Assembly: GCF_022637395.1 (NCBI RefSeq)
Contig: NZ_CP093337.1
Location: 1,720,001 to 1,784,000, forward strand
Direction: 5' to 3'
DNA: 64,000 nucleotides
Origin: Shinella sp. H4-D48
GTDB lineage: Bacteria > Pseudomonadota > Alphaproteobacteria > Rhizobiales > Rhizobiaceae
Made by a program: the position numbers and the translations under genes
Notes under the pieces: generated by a model
Database searches by the model: none
Told to the model about the DNA's origin: nothing
The model's input: the letters and a program-made list of their open reading frames with translations, nothing else
Part shown: positions 24,755 to 34,185 of the stretch, one piece after another
How positions within the stretch are numbered: position 1 is the first letter of the stretch
Layout: each line of letters starts with the position of its first letter

Positions 24755-26230
24755 TCAGCTTTTCCAGAACAGCGGCGTCAGAATGACAAGCACGGTGAGG
24801 ATTTCCAGACGACCGAGCAGCATGAGGAACGAGAGAAGGTAGAGTGCGGCATCGTGAAAAATCGCGAACGAACCCGACGGGCCGATGGCCTCCGTGACGC
24901 CCGGGCCAACGTTGGAGAGGGAGGTGGCAGCGGCCGAGACGGCCGTCAGAACGTCATAGCCCATGAGGCCGAGCAGGATGGCGCCGATCGCAGATATGCT
25001 CACATAGGTGAGGAAAAACAGGAAGACCGTGCGCTGGAAATCGACATCCACCGTCATGGTCCCGTAGCGCACGGCATGAATGCCATCGGGATAGATCAGG
25101 CGGTAGAGGCCGGTGCGCATGAAATTGAACAGGATGATCAGCCGGTAGGCCTTGAGGCCGCCCGCGGTGGAGCCCGAACAGCCGCCCATGAAGGTTGCTA
25201 CGAAGGCGAGTGCCACGATGAAATGGCCCCACTTCGTATAGTCATCGCTGACGAAGCCTGTCGTGGACAGGATCGAGGAGACGGTGAAGAAGGAATGCGC
25301 CAGCGCCTCGTGGAAGCTCACGCCGTTCTGCAGCCGCTGAAAAATGCTGGCAGCGATGGCGAACAGCACGAGATAGCCGAGAAAGACGCGGATCTGCGGG
25401 TCTCGCCAGGCATCGATCCGGCCACGCACCACGAACAGGATGAGGACCGAGAACGGCAGGCTGGAAAGCGTCATGAAGAAGGTGGCGGCCCACAGGAGCG
25501 GCAAGCTCTTGAAGTAGCCGAAGGAGGCATCATGCGTCGAAAGACCGCCGGTCGCGACCGTCGACATGGCGTGGTTCAACGCATCGAATCGGGTCATGCC
25601 CAGGGCCGCATAGGTGACGGCGCAAATGAGGGTGATCGACACATAGATTGCGAGGAACGCGCGTGTATAGCTCGCTATGCGGGCGAACGGCTTGTCGGCG
25701 GTATCAGACGATTCCAGCTTGAAAAAGGACATCCCGCCGACGCGCAGGTAGGGCATGATGAAAAGGCCGAGCGCGAGGATCCCGACGCCGCCGAGCCAGT
25801 GCAGCAATGACCGCCACATCAGGATTCCGGGTGGCGCGTGATCCAGTCCGACGATGACGGTGGATCCGGTCGTGCTGATCGCGGAGACCGATTCGAAGAA
25901 GGCCTGCGCGTAGCTGAGCTTCATCGAGGACAGCCACAGCGGGATGGAGCCGATGATGCTGGCCGAAAGCCACAGCATGTTCACGACGAGAAAGCCCATG
26001 CGCTTGTTGAAGGGCGGTGGGCCGGAACGGGTGGCCGCGGCCGTGGCAAGCGAAAGGCCGCCGGTGAAGAAGGCGGACAAGAAGAAGACTTCCGAATCGG
26101 GATGGCCGTAATAGACGTCGATAAAGGCCGGGACGAGCATCGCCACGGACATGTACATGCCGACGATGGCGGCGATATTGATGGCGGAACGGAAGATCGT
26201 GGCGTTCAAGGTTGGTCTCAATGAGGCCAT
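24755..26230 (-). CDS. trkH: Trk potassium channel subunit TrkH
   Basis: 491-residue membrane channel for potassium uptake, gated by TrkA (encoded at 1091-2467). The four pore-loop filters of the TrkH/KtrB superfamily are visible: STTGST, VATGGLSTHD, STTGFVSDDY and SLSNVGPG. Ten or so hydrophobic segments surround them. A long open frame continues upstream, but MASLRPTLNATIFRSAIN starts the family N-terminus. Confidence 0.94.
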   Translation of the reverse strand: MASLRPTLNATIFRSAINIAAIVGMYMSVAMLVPAFIDVYYGHPDSEVFFLSAFFTGGLSLATAAATRSGPPPFNKRMGFLVVNMLWLSASIIGSIPLWLSSMKLSYAQAFFESVSAISTTGSTVIVGLDHAPPGILMWRSLLHWLGGVGILALGLFIMPYLRVGGMSFFKLESSDTADKPFARIASYTRAFLAIYVSITLICAVTYAALGMTRFDALNHAMSTVATGGLSTHDASFGYFKSLPLLWAATFFMTLSSLPFSVLILFVVRGRIDAWRDPQIRVFLGYLVLFAIAASIFQRLQNGVSFHEALAHSFFTVSSILSTTGFVSDDYTKWGHFIVALAFVATFMGGCSGSTAGGLKAYRLIILFNFMRTGLYRLIYPDGIHAVRYGTMTVDVDFQRTVFLFFLTYVSISAIGAILLGLMGYDVLTAVSAAATSLSNVGPGVTEAIGPSGSFAIFHDAALYLLSFLMLLGRLEILTVLVILTPLFWKS

Positions 26231-26458
26231 CTCGGCCAGGGCGGGTGGAAACCGTCGCGTCGATATGCCATAGCCTCTGCGACGTCCAAACTCAAGGACG
26301 CCCCGGGGTGATGGGATTGGCTGCGCCCTGCCACGCATGGGCGAGCCACGGGATCGCATAAGGGTCGGAAGAATGATCGTCTTTGTCTGTCTCTGTCCTT
26401 GCCGAAGGCACGACATGCAGCCTACCGAACCGCATCCCAACCGAAGACGGACCACAGC

Positions 26459-27706
26459 ATGACATCCGACGTCGACGCAGCCCTGGAGGCCTTGCGCGGG
26501 CTTTTTCCCGAAACGCCGCTCCAGCTCAACGAACATCTCTCCGCCCGCTATGGCGCGGAGGTCTACCTCAAGCGCGAGGATCTCTCGCCTGTGCGCTCCT
26601 ACAAGATCAGGGGGGCGTTCAACTTTCTGCGCAAGGTGCTGGCCGATCCACAGGGCGCACGCAGCTTCGTTTGCGCGTCCGCCGGCAACCACGCACAGGG
26701 CTTCGCCTTTGTCTGCCGCCATTTCGGCGTGCCGGGCGTCGTCTTCATGCCGGTGACAACGCCGCAGCAGAAGATCGACAAGACCCGCATGTTCGGCGGC
26801 GAGTTCGTCACGATCCGGCTCGTTGGCGACTTTTTCGACCAGTGCTACAAGGCGGCCCGCGACCATGCCGAGGCCACCGGCGCGCTGATGGTTCCGCCCT
26901 TCGACCACGTCGACATCATCGAGGGGCAGGCGACGGTCGCGGCCGAGATCGCCGCACAGCTCGGAGAGGGCAGGCTGCCAGATCTCGTGGTGCTGCCGGT
27001 TGGCGGCGGGGGGCTGGCCTCCGGCGTAACGGGTTACTTCAAGGATGTCATCGATCCCACGGGTTTCCTGTTCTGCGAGCCGGAAGGCGCGCCGAGCCTC
27101 AAGCGCAGTCTCGAGAGCGGCGCGGTCGTGACGCTCGACAAGGTGGACAACTTCGTCGACGGCGCGGCCGTCGCGCAGATCGGTGCGCTCAACTTCGACG
27201 CCCTCAAGCGCTTTTCGTCCGACCAGGTGATGCTCCTGTCCGAGAATGCGATCTGTGTCACGATGGTCGATATGCTCAATGTGGAAGGTGTCGTGCTCGA
27301 GCCGGCAGGGGCGCTGTCTCTGACGGCGCTGGAGGCGCTTGGGCGTGAGGCGCTTGAAGGCAAGACGGTGGTTGTGGTCGTCTCCGGCGGGAACTTCGAT
27401 TTCGAGCGCCTGCCTGATGTCAAGGAACGCGCGATGCGCCACGCGGGCCTCAAGAAATACTTCATCCTGCGCCTGGCCCAGCGTCCCGGCGCGCTGCGCG
27501 ACTTCCTCAACATGCTCGGCCCCGACGACGATATCGCCCGCTTCGAGTATCTGAAGAAATCAGCCCGCAACTTCGGCTCCATCCTGATCGGCATCGAGAC
27601 GAAGGCGCCGGAGAACTTCACGGCGCTGAGGGCGGCTTTCAATGCGGCAGGGCTCGGCTATCAGGACATCACCGAAAACGAGATTCTCGCCAACCTCATC
27701 ATCTAG
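26459..27706 (+). CDS. ilvA: Threonine ammonia-lyase (threonine dehydratase)
   Basis: PLP enzyme deaminating threonine to 2-oxobutanoate, the first step of isoleucine synthesis. 415 residues. The PLP lysine is in SPVRSYKIRGAFNF near residue 49, ASAGNHAQGFA binds the substrate carboxylate, and the phosphate loop is PVGGGGLASG. A single ACT-like regulatory domain occupies about 325-415 (the short, one-ACT form). The start ATG is preceded by a 228-base gap shared with divergent trkH. An 8-bp hairpin (27719-27748) follows. Confidence 0.93.
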   Translation: MTSDVDAALEALRGLFPETPLQLNEHLSARYGAEVYLKREDLSPVRSYKIRGAFNFLRKVLADPQGARSFVCASAGNHAQGFAFVCRHFGVPGVVFMPVTTPQQKIDKTRMFGGEFVTIRLVGDFFDQCYKAARDHAEATGALMVPPFDHVDIIEGQATVAAEIAAQLGEGRLPDLVVLPVGGGGLASGVTGYFKDVIDPTGFLFCEPEGAPSLKRSLESGAVVTLDKVDNFVDGAAVAQIGALNFDALKRFSSDQVMLLSENAICVTMVDMLNVEGVVLEPAGALSLTALEALGREALEGKTVVVVVSGGNFDFERLPDVKERAMRHAGLKKYFILRLAQRPGALRDFLNMLGPDDDIARFEYLKKSARNFGSILIGIETKAPENFTALRAAFNAAGLGYQDITENEILANLII

Positions 27707-27718
27707 GAGAACCGTCAG

Positions 27719-27748
27719 CATGGCGCTCTGCACTTGGAGGGCGCCATG
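27719..27748 (+). other. Hairpin between ilvA and the HlyU-like gene
   Basis: Inverted repeat CATGGCGC / GCGCCATG with a 14-base loop and no T-run. It could be a weak Rho-assisted terminator or a translation-control stem just upstream of the next start. Confidence 0.4.
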
Positions 27749-27768
27749 GCCTGTGGTAGCAAACGCAC

Positions 27769-28083
27769 ATGGCTTCTTTCTTCTCAAAACTCTTCGGTCG
27801 CGGCGGCGGCTCGGCATCTCCGGCAAAGGTTGTCGAGGAAACCGAGGCCTATAACGACCTTCTTCTCGTCGCAGCCCCGATCCAGGAGGGCAGCCAGTAC
27901 CGTCTTGCCGGGCGAATCGAAAAGCACGACGGCGACAGGGTTCTGGTCCGCAGCTTCATCCGCGCGGATATATTCACCTCGCGCGACGATACGGTGGCCA
28001 CGGCTTTCCGCAAGGCCAAGCAGATCGCCGACCAGCATGGCGCATCGCTTTTTGCCGATGGCGTGGAAAGCCGGCAGGTCTGA
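27769..28083 (+). CDS. HlyU-like protein
   Basis: 104 residues matching the HlyU family (named after a Vibrio haemolysin activator), common as a single small gene in rhizobia. The N-terminus is Gly/Ser-rich (FGRGGGSASP), then a compact alpha/beta domain with YRLAGRIEKHDGDRVLVRSF and TAFRKAKQIADQHG. Despite the name, no helix-turn-helix is obvious; its role here is unknown. Confidence 0.75.
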   Translation: MASFFSKLFGRGGGSASPAKVVEETEAYNDLLLVAAPIQEGSQYRLAGRIEKHDGDRVLVRSFIRADIFTSRDDTVATAFRKAKQIADQHGASLFADGVESRQV

Positions 28084-28225
28084 CGTCCAGGCGATCGAAA
28101 CCATTATTCGAAAAAATGGCAACCGTTGCTTTAGGGCGCTGGAGAACCGGCGTGTTTGCCTGTATCGGCTGAAACATCACTGAATGAGGCGGCCGAAAGG
28201 CGGTCGATGACGCGACGGGCCGGAC

Positions 28226-29473
28226 ATGGGAACTGAAAATCTGATCTTGCTTCTCATCGAGGCCGGATTCTATTTCGTGTTCATGGTGGCGATCCTGCAT
28301 CTGCGCCACCAGCTTGGCATCGGTGTCTTCGTCGCCGCACTCGGCGTGATGCATTTTCTCGAGACCTATCTCGCCGCCGTCTTCTATATCGAATTGCCGT
28401 TTGGCGTGATCTCACCCGGCTCGTCCGTGCTGTTTTCCGGCAAGTTGATGATGATCCTGCTCCTTTATGTGAAGGAGGATGCGGCTGTCGTCCGCGCGCC
28501 CATCTACGGACTTCTCGCCGGCAATTTCCTGACGGTGGGATTGAGTTTCTTTCTGCGCCACCATCAGACCATCGGCGCGGTGCCCGGGCGCGTCGCGGAC
28601 CTTGCCTTCATCGACGAGATGGGCTGGCTGATGCTGTGGGGCACGATGCTGCTCTATGTGGATTCGCTCGCCATTATCCTGCTCTATGAGCGCCTCGGCC
28701 GCGTCTTCAAGAAGAGCACGACCATGCGTTTCTTCGTCGCTGGCATCGCAGTCCTCACCTTCGACCAGATCGGTTTCTACGCGGCGCTGAATTTCCTCAA
28801 CGGTGCGCCGATCGCCGTTTTCTGGGGTGGCTGGATCGCCAAGATGATGGCGGCCTGCGCCTATGCAGTGCTGATTTCGATCTATCTCTATTATTCGCGT
28901 ATCTCGGCCATTCCGGTTTCGCCGCGGCCGATTGCCGATATCTTCGCCGATCTCACGTTCCGTGAACGCTACGAGGATCTGCTGGACCGCTCGGGTCGGG
29001 ATGCGCTGACGGGTGTCTATGATCGCAGCCGGCTGGAGTTCGAAGCGCCGCGCATGCTGTCATCCATGATGGCCGCGGGCAAACCCATGGCGCTGATGAT
29101 CGTCGATGCCGATCATTTCAAGGACATCAACGATCATTTCGGCCATCTCGCCGGCGACAGTGTTCTCAAGGACCTCGCGGGCCGGCTGCAGGCGTCGGTG
29201 CGCAGCGGCGACCGCGTCTTCCGCTTCGGAGGCGAGGAGTTCGTGGTGATCTGCGAGGATCTTGAGCCGGAGGCCGGGCGAGCGCATGCCGAGGCGCTTC
29301 GCGCGTTGGTGGAAGCCGAAATTCGCCGACCGGACGACATAGCCGTGACGGTCAGTATCGGCGTTGCCAACAGCTACACGGATGGCACGACGCTGAATGC
29401 GCTGCTGTCGGCAGCCGATACCCGTCTCTACGCCGCCAAGAGTGCGGGCCGCAACCGCGTTGTGGCGTGCTAG
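28226..29473 (+). CDS. Membrane-bound diguanylate cyclase (GGDEF)
   Basis: 415 residues. The first about 235 form an integral-membrane input domain of seven or so helices, resembling the vitamin-uptake-like sensor module (VUPS) seen on some GGDEF proteins; that name is tentative. A GGDEF domain follows (about 255-412) with an intact active site FGGEEF and the nucleotide-binding DADHFKDINDHFGHLAGD. It should make cyclic-di-GMP. No RxxD inhibitory site is evident before the active motif. The last four bases overlap the end of the convergent Lrp gene. Confidence 0.9.
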   Translation: MGTENLILLLIEAGFYFVFMVAILHLRHQLGIGVFVAALGVMHFLETYLAAVFYIELPFGVISPGSSVLFSGKLMMILLLYVKEDAAVVRAPIYGLLAGNFLTVGLSFFLRHHQTIGAVPGRVADLAFIDEMGWLMLWGTMLLYVDSLAIILLYERLGRVFKKSTTMRFFVAGIAVLTFDQIGFYAALNFLNGAPIAVFWGGWIAKMMAACAYAVLISIYLYYSRISAIPVSPRPIADIFADLTFRERYEDLLDRSGRDALTGVYDRSRLEFEAPRMLSSMMAAGKPMALMIVDADHFKDINDHFGHLAGDSVLKDLAGRLQASVRSGDRVFRFGGEEFVVICEDLEPEAGRAHAEALRALVEAEIRRPDDIAVTVSIGVANSYTDGTTLNALLSAADTRLYAAKSAGRNRVVAC

Positions 29474-29931
29474 ATCCCGACATTCGGCCGGTCGATGACC
29501 TCGCGAAGGGCAAAGCTCGAATTGATCTTCACGACATGGGGCAGGGCGGAAAGCCAGTCTCGGTGGATGCGCTCGTAGTCCTCCAGATCCTTCGCCGCGA
29601 CGCGCAGGATGTAGTCGTATTCCCCCGACATCAGGTAGCAGACCAGCACATTGGGGCAGAGTTTCACGGCCGCCTCGAACTCCGTGAGTGTTTTGGCGAA
29701 CTGCCCGGACAGCGAGATGTGCACGATGGCGATCATTTTGTAATCGAGCGCCTTGGCGGACACGCGGGCATGATAGCCCGTCACGACGCCGGATTTCTCG
29801 AGAATGTCGAGGCGGCGCGAACAGGCCGAGGGCGAGAGCCCGATGCGCTCGGCAAGCTCCGCGTTTGAGATGCGGCCGTGCTGCTGAATGACTTTCAGTA
29901 TCGCAGTATCGATAGCATCGAGTTGAGACAT
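29470..29931 (-). CDS. Lrp/AsnC-family regulator, probably of ald
   Basis: 153 residues. N-terminal helix-turn-helix (NAELAERIGLSPSACSRRLDIL near residues 23-44, shown in part) and a C-terminal RAM effector domain (SGEYDYILRVAAKDLEDYE). It is divergent from alanine dehydrogenase, the usual arrangement for an AldR-type activator that senses alanine. The 160-base gap contains AT-rich TTCGAAT repeats that could be its binding sites. Confidence 0.9.
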   Translation of the reverse strand: MSQLDAIDTAILKVIQQHGRISNAELAERIGLSPSACSRRLDILEKSGVVTGYHARVSAKALDYKMIAIVHISLSGQFAKTLTEFEAAVKLCPNVLVCYLMSGEYDYILRVAAKDLEDYERIHRDWLSALPHVVKINSSFALREVIDRPNVGI

Positions 29932-29961
29932 TCGAATTTCCTTCGGAATTTCTGCCCTTTT

Positions 29962-29976
29962 TCGAATATTATTCGA
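29962..29976. promoter_or_regulatory. Candidate Lrp/AldR binding site
   Basis: TCGAAT-ATT-ATTCGA is a 6-bp inverted repeat around a 3-base AT core. A related CATTCGAAT half occurs at the regulator's own start (29929-29937). The sequence and location between divergent regulator and target fit an Lrp-type site. Confidence 0.45.
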
Positions 29977-30091
29977 TATGGGCCACCTGCGTAAAGCCGC
30001 TTTGCAAGGACATTGCGCGCATCCTCTGCTTCCATTGATGTCCGCCTACGCGGCGGGAGGAGCAACGGAAGCAGACTGGGAAGGAACGCGC

Positions 30092-31210
30092 ATGCGTGTC
30101 GGTTGTCCGAAGGAAATCAAGAATCATGAATATCGGGTCGGCCTGACGCCCGGTGCGGTCCGTGAGTACGTCGCTCATGGCCATGAGGTCATCGTCGAGA
30201 CGGGGGCGGGCGCCGGCATCGGCGCCGATGACGATGCCTACCGCGCCGCCGGAGCACGGATCGTCGCCGCAGCGTCGGATATCTTCCAGAAGTCCGACAT
30301 GGTTGTGAAGGTCAAGGAGCCGCAGCCAAGCGAATGGGCGCAGCTTCGCGACGGTCAGATTCTCTACACCTATCTCCATCTTGCGCCGGATCCCGAACAG
30401 ACCCGCGGCCTGCTGGCGTCGGGCGTGACGGCCATCGCCTACGAAACGGTGACCGACGACCGCGGCGGCCTGCCGCTGCTGGCGCCGATGTCCGAGGTCG
30501 CCGGGCGCCTTTCCATCCAGGCCGGCGCCACCGCACTCCAGAAGGCAAATGGTGGTCGTGGCATTCTGCTCGGCGGTGTGCCGGGCGTGTTGCCGGCCAA
30601 GGTCGCCATTATCGGTGGCGGTGTGGTGGGCCTTCATGCTGCCAAGATGGCGGCGGGGCTCGGCGCCGATGTCGCGATCCTCGACCGTTCCATTCCCCGC
30701 CTGCGCCAGCTTGACGATCTCTTCGGCGGCTGCATCCATACGCGCTATTCGACGATCGATGCGCTGGAGGAGGAGGTTTTCGCCGCCGATCTCGTCATCG
30801 GTGCGGTGCTCATCCCCGGTGCTGCCGCGCCGAAGCTTGTCACGCGCGAAATGCTGTCGGGTATGAAGAAGGGTGCTGTTATCGTCGATGTCGCGATCGA
30901 CCAGGGCGGCTGCTTCGAGACATCTCATGCTACCACCCATTCCGAGCCGACCTTCGAGGTCGACGGCGTGGTGCATTATTGCGTCGCCAACATGCCGGGC
31001 GCGGTTCCGGTCACCTCGGCACATGCACTCAACAACGCAACGCTGCACTACGGCCTGCAATTGGCCGACAAGGGCCTGAAGGCCATTGCCGAGGACAGGC
31101 ACCTTCGCGCCGGCCTCAACGTGCACAGGGGGCGTGTGACGAACGGGCCTGTCGCCGATGCGCTGGGTTACGAATCGGTCGCACCGGAGGCGGTTCTCAA
31201 CGTCGCTTAA
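30092..31210 (+). CDS. ald: Alanine dehydrogenase
   Basis: NAD-dependent oxidative deamination of L-alanine to pyruvate and ammonia, or the reverse. 372 residues, standard length. N-terminal signature [20 protein letters not shown], substrate segment [13 protein letters not shown] motif [14 protein letters not shown], and [13 protein letters not shown] near residue 270. The open frame reaches back to 29978, but the ATG at 30092 after AAGGAACGCGC is the family start. Probably controlled by the divergent Lrp-type protein. Confidence 0.95.
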   Translation: MRVGCPKEIKNHEYRVGLTPGAVREYVAHGHEVIVETGAGAGIGADDDAYRAAGARIVAAASDIFQKSDMVVKVKEPQPSEWAQLRDGQILYTYLHLAPDPEQTRGLLASGVTAIAYETVTDDRGGLPLLAPMSEVAGRLSIQAGATALQKANGGRGILLGGVPGVLPAKVAIIGGGVVGLHAAKMAAGLGADVAILDRSIPRLRQLDDLFGGCIHTRYSTIDALEEEVFAADLVIGAVLIPGAAAPKLVTREMLSGMKKGAVIVDVAIDQGGCFETSHATTHSEPTFEVDGVVHYCVANMPGAVPVTSAHALNNATLHYGLQLADKGLKAIAEDRHLRAGLNVHRGRVTNGPVADALGYESVAPEAVLNVA

Positions 31211-31230
31211 GCGGCAAGACGGAAACGAAA

Positions 31231-31252
31231 AGGCCCGGATCGCTCCGGGCCT
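31231..31252. terminator. Hairpin terminator between ald and the OmpA-like gene
   Basis: Stem AGGCCCGGA / TCCGGGCCT with loop TCGC. On the minus strand it is followed by TTTCGTTTC, so it most clearly ends the reverse OmpA-like gene; it may also stop ald. Confidence 0.75.
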
Positions 31253-31277
31253 CTCACGTTCTGCATATGTGGTGCGA

Positions 31278-31838
31278 TCAGCGCACGAACTCGTCGATGC
31301 GGCGCAGCGTGACGCGGCGATTGCGCCATTCCTCAAGCTGGGTCTGAACCAGTAGATATTCCTCGCCGTAACCGACCGTTTCGAGCGCGCGGGCGGGGAT
31401 GAGGAATTCACGAACCAGGACGCGCTTCAGCGATTCGGCGCGACGTTCCGACAGGATCTGGTTGGATTCGAAGGAGCCGACCGCATCGGTATGGCCTTCG
31501 ATGAGGAACACGGCATGACGCCGGCGGCGTAGCAGCTGTTCCATGGCGCGCGCGATCTGGCGCACCTTGCGATACTCCGAATGCGGGATTTCCGCCGAGC
31601 CGAAAGCGAAGTTAATCGACTGGATATTGATGGAGGGGGCGGCGCCACGCAGGTCCGGCCGGCGCTTGAACTCACGGATCGTCACGCGGTCCTGTTCGCG
31701 CATGCGCCGGGTCGGGGCGGCGTCGAGCCGGCGCAGGATGACGTCTGCCGACGGCGTTTCCTGGGCAAAGGCGAGGCTCGAAAGGGCCGGAGCGGCGAAG
31801 GCGGCGGAAAGCGCGGTTAGAAAGGCGCGGCGTTGCAT
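31278..31838 (-). CDS. OmpA-family peptidoglycan-binding protein
   Basis: 186 residues. The N-terminus QRRAFLTAL has the twin-arginine pattern, followed by a hydrophobic stretch and AFAQE, so export by Tat or Sec is likely. The C-terminal domain (about 75-180) is OmpA-like: FLIEGHTDAVGS and LSERRAESLKRVLV. The start ATG follows GGAGACAAGC. A single-gene transcript. Probably anchors to the cell wall; function otherwise unknown. Confidence 0.87.
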   Translation of the reverse strand: MQRRAFLTALSAAFAAPALSSLAFAQETPSADVILRRLDAAPTRRMREQDRVTIREFKRRPDLRGAAPSINIQSINFAFGSAEIPHSEYRKVRQIARAMEQLLRRRRHAVFLIEGHTDAVGSFESNQILSERRAESLKRVLVREFLIPARALETVGYGEEYLLVQTQLEEWRNRRVTLRRIDEFVR

Positions 31839-31985
31839 GCTTGTCTCCTATCTCTTGATCATCTGTTGGCGTGAAGATGCCATCTGCGATCTGAAGCAGA
31901 CCTGAACCCTGCCTTTATCTCCCGTTCAGATTGTTTAACGCCGAGTGGAGAAGCATCCGGTTCCCGCCAGAGGTTGTGCTCGACC

Positions 31986-32567
31986 TCAGGCGGGGGCGAG
32001 ACAGTCACGTTTGGCCAGCTCCAGCAACTCGGCATCAGAAAGCGGGACCAGCTGCGCATCCTGCGTACCCACAGGCGAAAAGCCGAACATCTGGTAAAGC
32101 TGGAGCGCGCGCGGATGGTCGAGATTGTTCGTCGTGACGCTGACGCGCTTCGGTCCGAGGTTCCAGGCGGCATAGAGTGTCTGGAGCAGGAACCATTTGC
32201 CGATGCCAAGCCCGAGCGCATGCTCGAACAAGCCGAAATGGGTGAGTTCGACGACATCGCCATCGAGCTGGAGCAGTTCGAAGAAGCCTGCCGGTGCACC
32301 GTTCACGTAAAGCACGGTTATGTTGTTGCGCTTGTCATGCAGCGTCGCGGCGAGCGTTTCATCATCCATACGCAGGCGATCGACCCAGTGCCAGCGGCTG
32401 CCGACCTGCCGATAGAGAAAGCGGTAGAAGGGGAGCGGAATGTCCGGCGCGTTCAGGATCGCCGTGTGGACATTGACGGGCACCGGCAGGCTCTGCTTCG
32501 GCGGAGCGGTCATTTCAAGCGCGGTGATATGAACCGCGATCGGGGCGGGTGTGACTTTCCTTGCCAT
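31986..32567 (-). CDS. GNAT-family N-acetyltransferase
   Basis: 193 residues with the GNAT fold. The acetyl-CoA pyrophosphate loop is in FEHALGLGIGKWFL (Q/RxxGxG-like, here GLGIG), and the C-terminal motif NLDHPRALQLYQMFGFSPVG is typical. The substrate is unknown. It lies two bases after the sseA stop and is the last gene of the cysK-alaX-sseA operon. The 147 bases between it and the OmpA-like gene show no gene. Confidence 0.86.
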   Translation of the reverse strand: MARKVTPAPIAVHITALEMTAPPKQSLPVPVNVHTAILNAPDIPLPFYRFLYRQVGSRWHWVDRLRMDDETLAATLHDKRNNITVLYVNGAPAGFFELLQLDGDVVELTHFGLFEHALGLGIGKWFLLQTLYAAWNLGPKRVSVTTNNLDHPRALQLYQMFGFSPVGTQDAQLVPLSDAELLELAKRDCLAPA

Positions 32568-32569
32568 GC

Positions 32570-33424
32570 TCAGTCTTTCCCCGTCACGACCGGCGTATCA
32601 TCGCGCCCGCCCCATTGCGACCAGGAACCGTCATACAGCGTGTTGTCCTCGTGCCCGAGCGAATGCAGCGCCAGCGTGATGATCGCGGCCGTCACGCCCG
32701 AACCGCAGCTGGTGACGACAGGCTTGGACAGATCGATCCCGGCCTCCTCGAAAAGGCCGCGCAGTTCATTGAGATCCTTGAAATGGCCATCGACCGAGAA
32801 CGTGCCCGACGGCATGTTCTTCGCACCCGGCATATGGCCCGAGCGCATGCCGGCGCGGGGTTCGGCTTCCTCGCCGGTAAAGCGACCGGGACCACGGGCG
32901 TCTGCGACTTGACGCGCGCGTGTCGTCACGATCCCGCGCATTTCCTCGAAAGAGGTGACGGCATAGGGGTTGAAATTGGTTCGGAAGAAGGCGGGTGCGG
33001 GTTCCGGCAGATCCGTCTGGAGCGGCCGGCCCTCCTTCTTCCATCCGTCCAGCCCGCCATCCATGACAAAGACGTTTTTGGCGCCCATCACGCGGAACAG
33101 CCACCAGACGCGCGGGGCGGTGAATATGCCGGGCCCGTCGTAGACGACGATCGTATCCGTATCGGCAATGCCGAGCTTGCCGACTTCGGACGCGAAGAAC
33201 TCCGGGGAGGGCACGGTATGGGGCAGGCCGCTCGAATGGTCGGCAATGACATCCTGGTCGAAGAAGACGGCGCCGGGAATGTGACCGCTCGCATATTCGG
33301 CAGCACCGTTGCGATTTTGCGCGGGCAGATACCAGGCGGCATCCACGATACGGAATTCCGGTGCGCCCAGCTGCTTTTCAACCCAATCCGCCGAAACGAC
33401 GAATTTGCTTTTATCCTTGGACAT
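32570..33424 (-). CDS. sseA: 3-mercaptopyruvate sulfurtransferase
   Basis: 284 residues with tandem rhodanese domains; the second is catalytic. The active loop is CGSGVTA (Cys near residue 237), the mercaptopyruvate-type spelling rather than CRKGVT of thiosulfate sulfurtransferases. It transfers sulfur from mercaptopyruvate to thiols or cyanide. The ATG has GAGGAGG seven bases upstream. Twelve bases separate it from alaX. Confidence 0.92.
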   Translation of the reverse strand: MSKDKSKFVVSADWVEKQLGAPEFRIVDAAWYLPAQNRNGAAEYASGHIPGAVFFDQDVIADHSSGLPHTVPSPEFFASEVGKLGIADTDTIVVYDGPGIFTAPRVWWLFRVMGAKNVFVMDGGLDGWKKEGRPLQTDLPEPAPAFFRTNFNPYAVTSFEEMRGIVTTRARQVADARGPGRFTGEEAEPRAGMRSGHMPGAKNMPSGTFSVDGHFKDLNELRGLFEEAGIDLSKPVVTSCGSGVTAAIITLALHSLGHEDNTLYDGSWSQWGGRDDTPVVTGKD

Positions 33425-33436
33425 CAGGTCCTCCTC

Positions 33437-34180
33437 TCAGGCATCCGAACCGGGCGCACCGAAACGGATGCGGAACCGACGGTTCTCCTTGCCCTTCTTG
33501 TCTATCTTCGCGATGTGAATGGCGCCGACTTCCTGCGTTTCGGAAACATGCGTGCCGCCGCAGGGCTGGCTGTCGACTGACGAATTTTCACCGATGCAGA
33601 CCAGACTCACCCGTCCAAGTCCGGTCGGCGGGCGCACATTCTTCGATTTCACAATGCCGGGATTGGCCGCCAGTTCCGCATCCGTGATCCATTGTACGAA
33701 GATCGGGTGGTTTTCGCCGACAAGCCGCATCAGCTTTTCCGTCACCTCGGCCTTGTCGATGGTGTCAGCCATGTCGAAATCGACGCGGCTTTCGTCCTCA
33801 CCGACGGCAGCGCCGGTGATGGGATAGGGGCAGACGACGGAAAGCAGGTGGCAGGCCGTATGCATGCGCATCAGCTTGTAGCGCCGCGCCCAGTCGATAT
33901 GTGCGACAAGCGTTTCGCCCACGATGGGCAGGGTCTCGTCGGCAAGCGGGCGATGAATGATGATTTCCTTGGTCGCGCCGGTCACGGCAGGACCAAGCGC
34001 TATTCTGCTGCCGTCCGACCGTTCGAGGAAGCCGGTATCGCCGGGCTGTCCGCCGGATGTGGCATAGAAGCAGGTCTGGTCCAGCTCGATGCCGCCGTCC
34101 GCATGCACCGCCGTCACCACCGCCTCGTTTGTCGAAAGATAGAAATCGTCGCGAAACAGGGCAGTGGTGGCTATGGACAT
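33437..34180 (-). CDS. alaX: Alanyl-tRNA editing protein AlaX
   Basis: Free-standing editing domain that hydrolyses mischarged Ser- or Gly-tRNA(Ala). 247 residues, the medium AlaX type. Zinc ligands are in RMHTACHLL (HxxxH) and QPCGGTHVSE (CxxxH), and TSGGQPGDTG is the conserved glycine-rich motif. The ATG at 34180 is preferred over an in-frame extension. It lies 5 bases after the cysK stop and 12 bases before sseA, in a cysteine-metabolism operon. Confidence 0.92.
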   Translation of the reverse strand: MSIATTALFRDDFYLSTNEAVVTAVHADGGIELDQTCFYATSGGQPGDTGFLERSDGSRIALGPAVTGATKEIIIHRPLADETLPIVGETLVAHIDWARRYKLMRMHTACHLLSVVCPYPITGAAVGEDESRVDFDMADTIDKAEVTEKLMRLVGENHPIFVQWITDAELAANPGIVKSKNVRPPTGLGRVSLVCIGENSSVDSQPCGGTHVSETQEVGAIHIAKIDKKGKENRRFRIRFGAPGSDA

Positions 34181-34185
34181 GAGAC

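Noticed and set aside
26383-27348. A 321-codon forward frame within ilvA
   Set aside because: Frame-shifted reading of ilvA rich in Arg and Gly; the ilvA frame contains the PLP site.
29969-31411. A 480-codon reverse frame across ald
   Set aside because: Shadow of ald with no recognisable domain.
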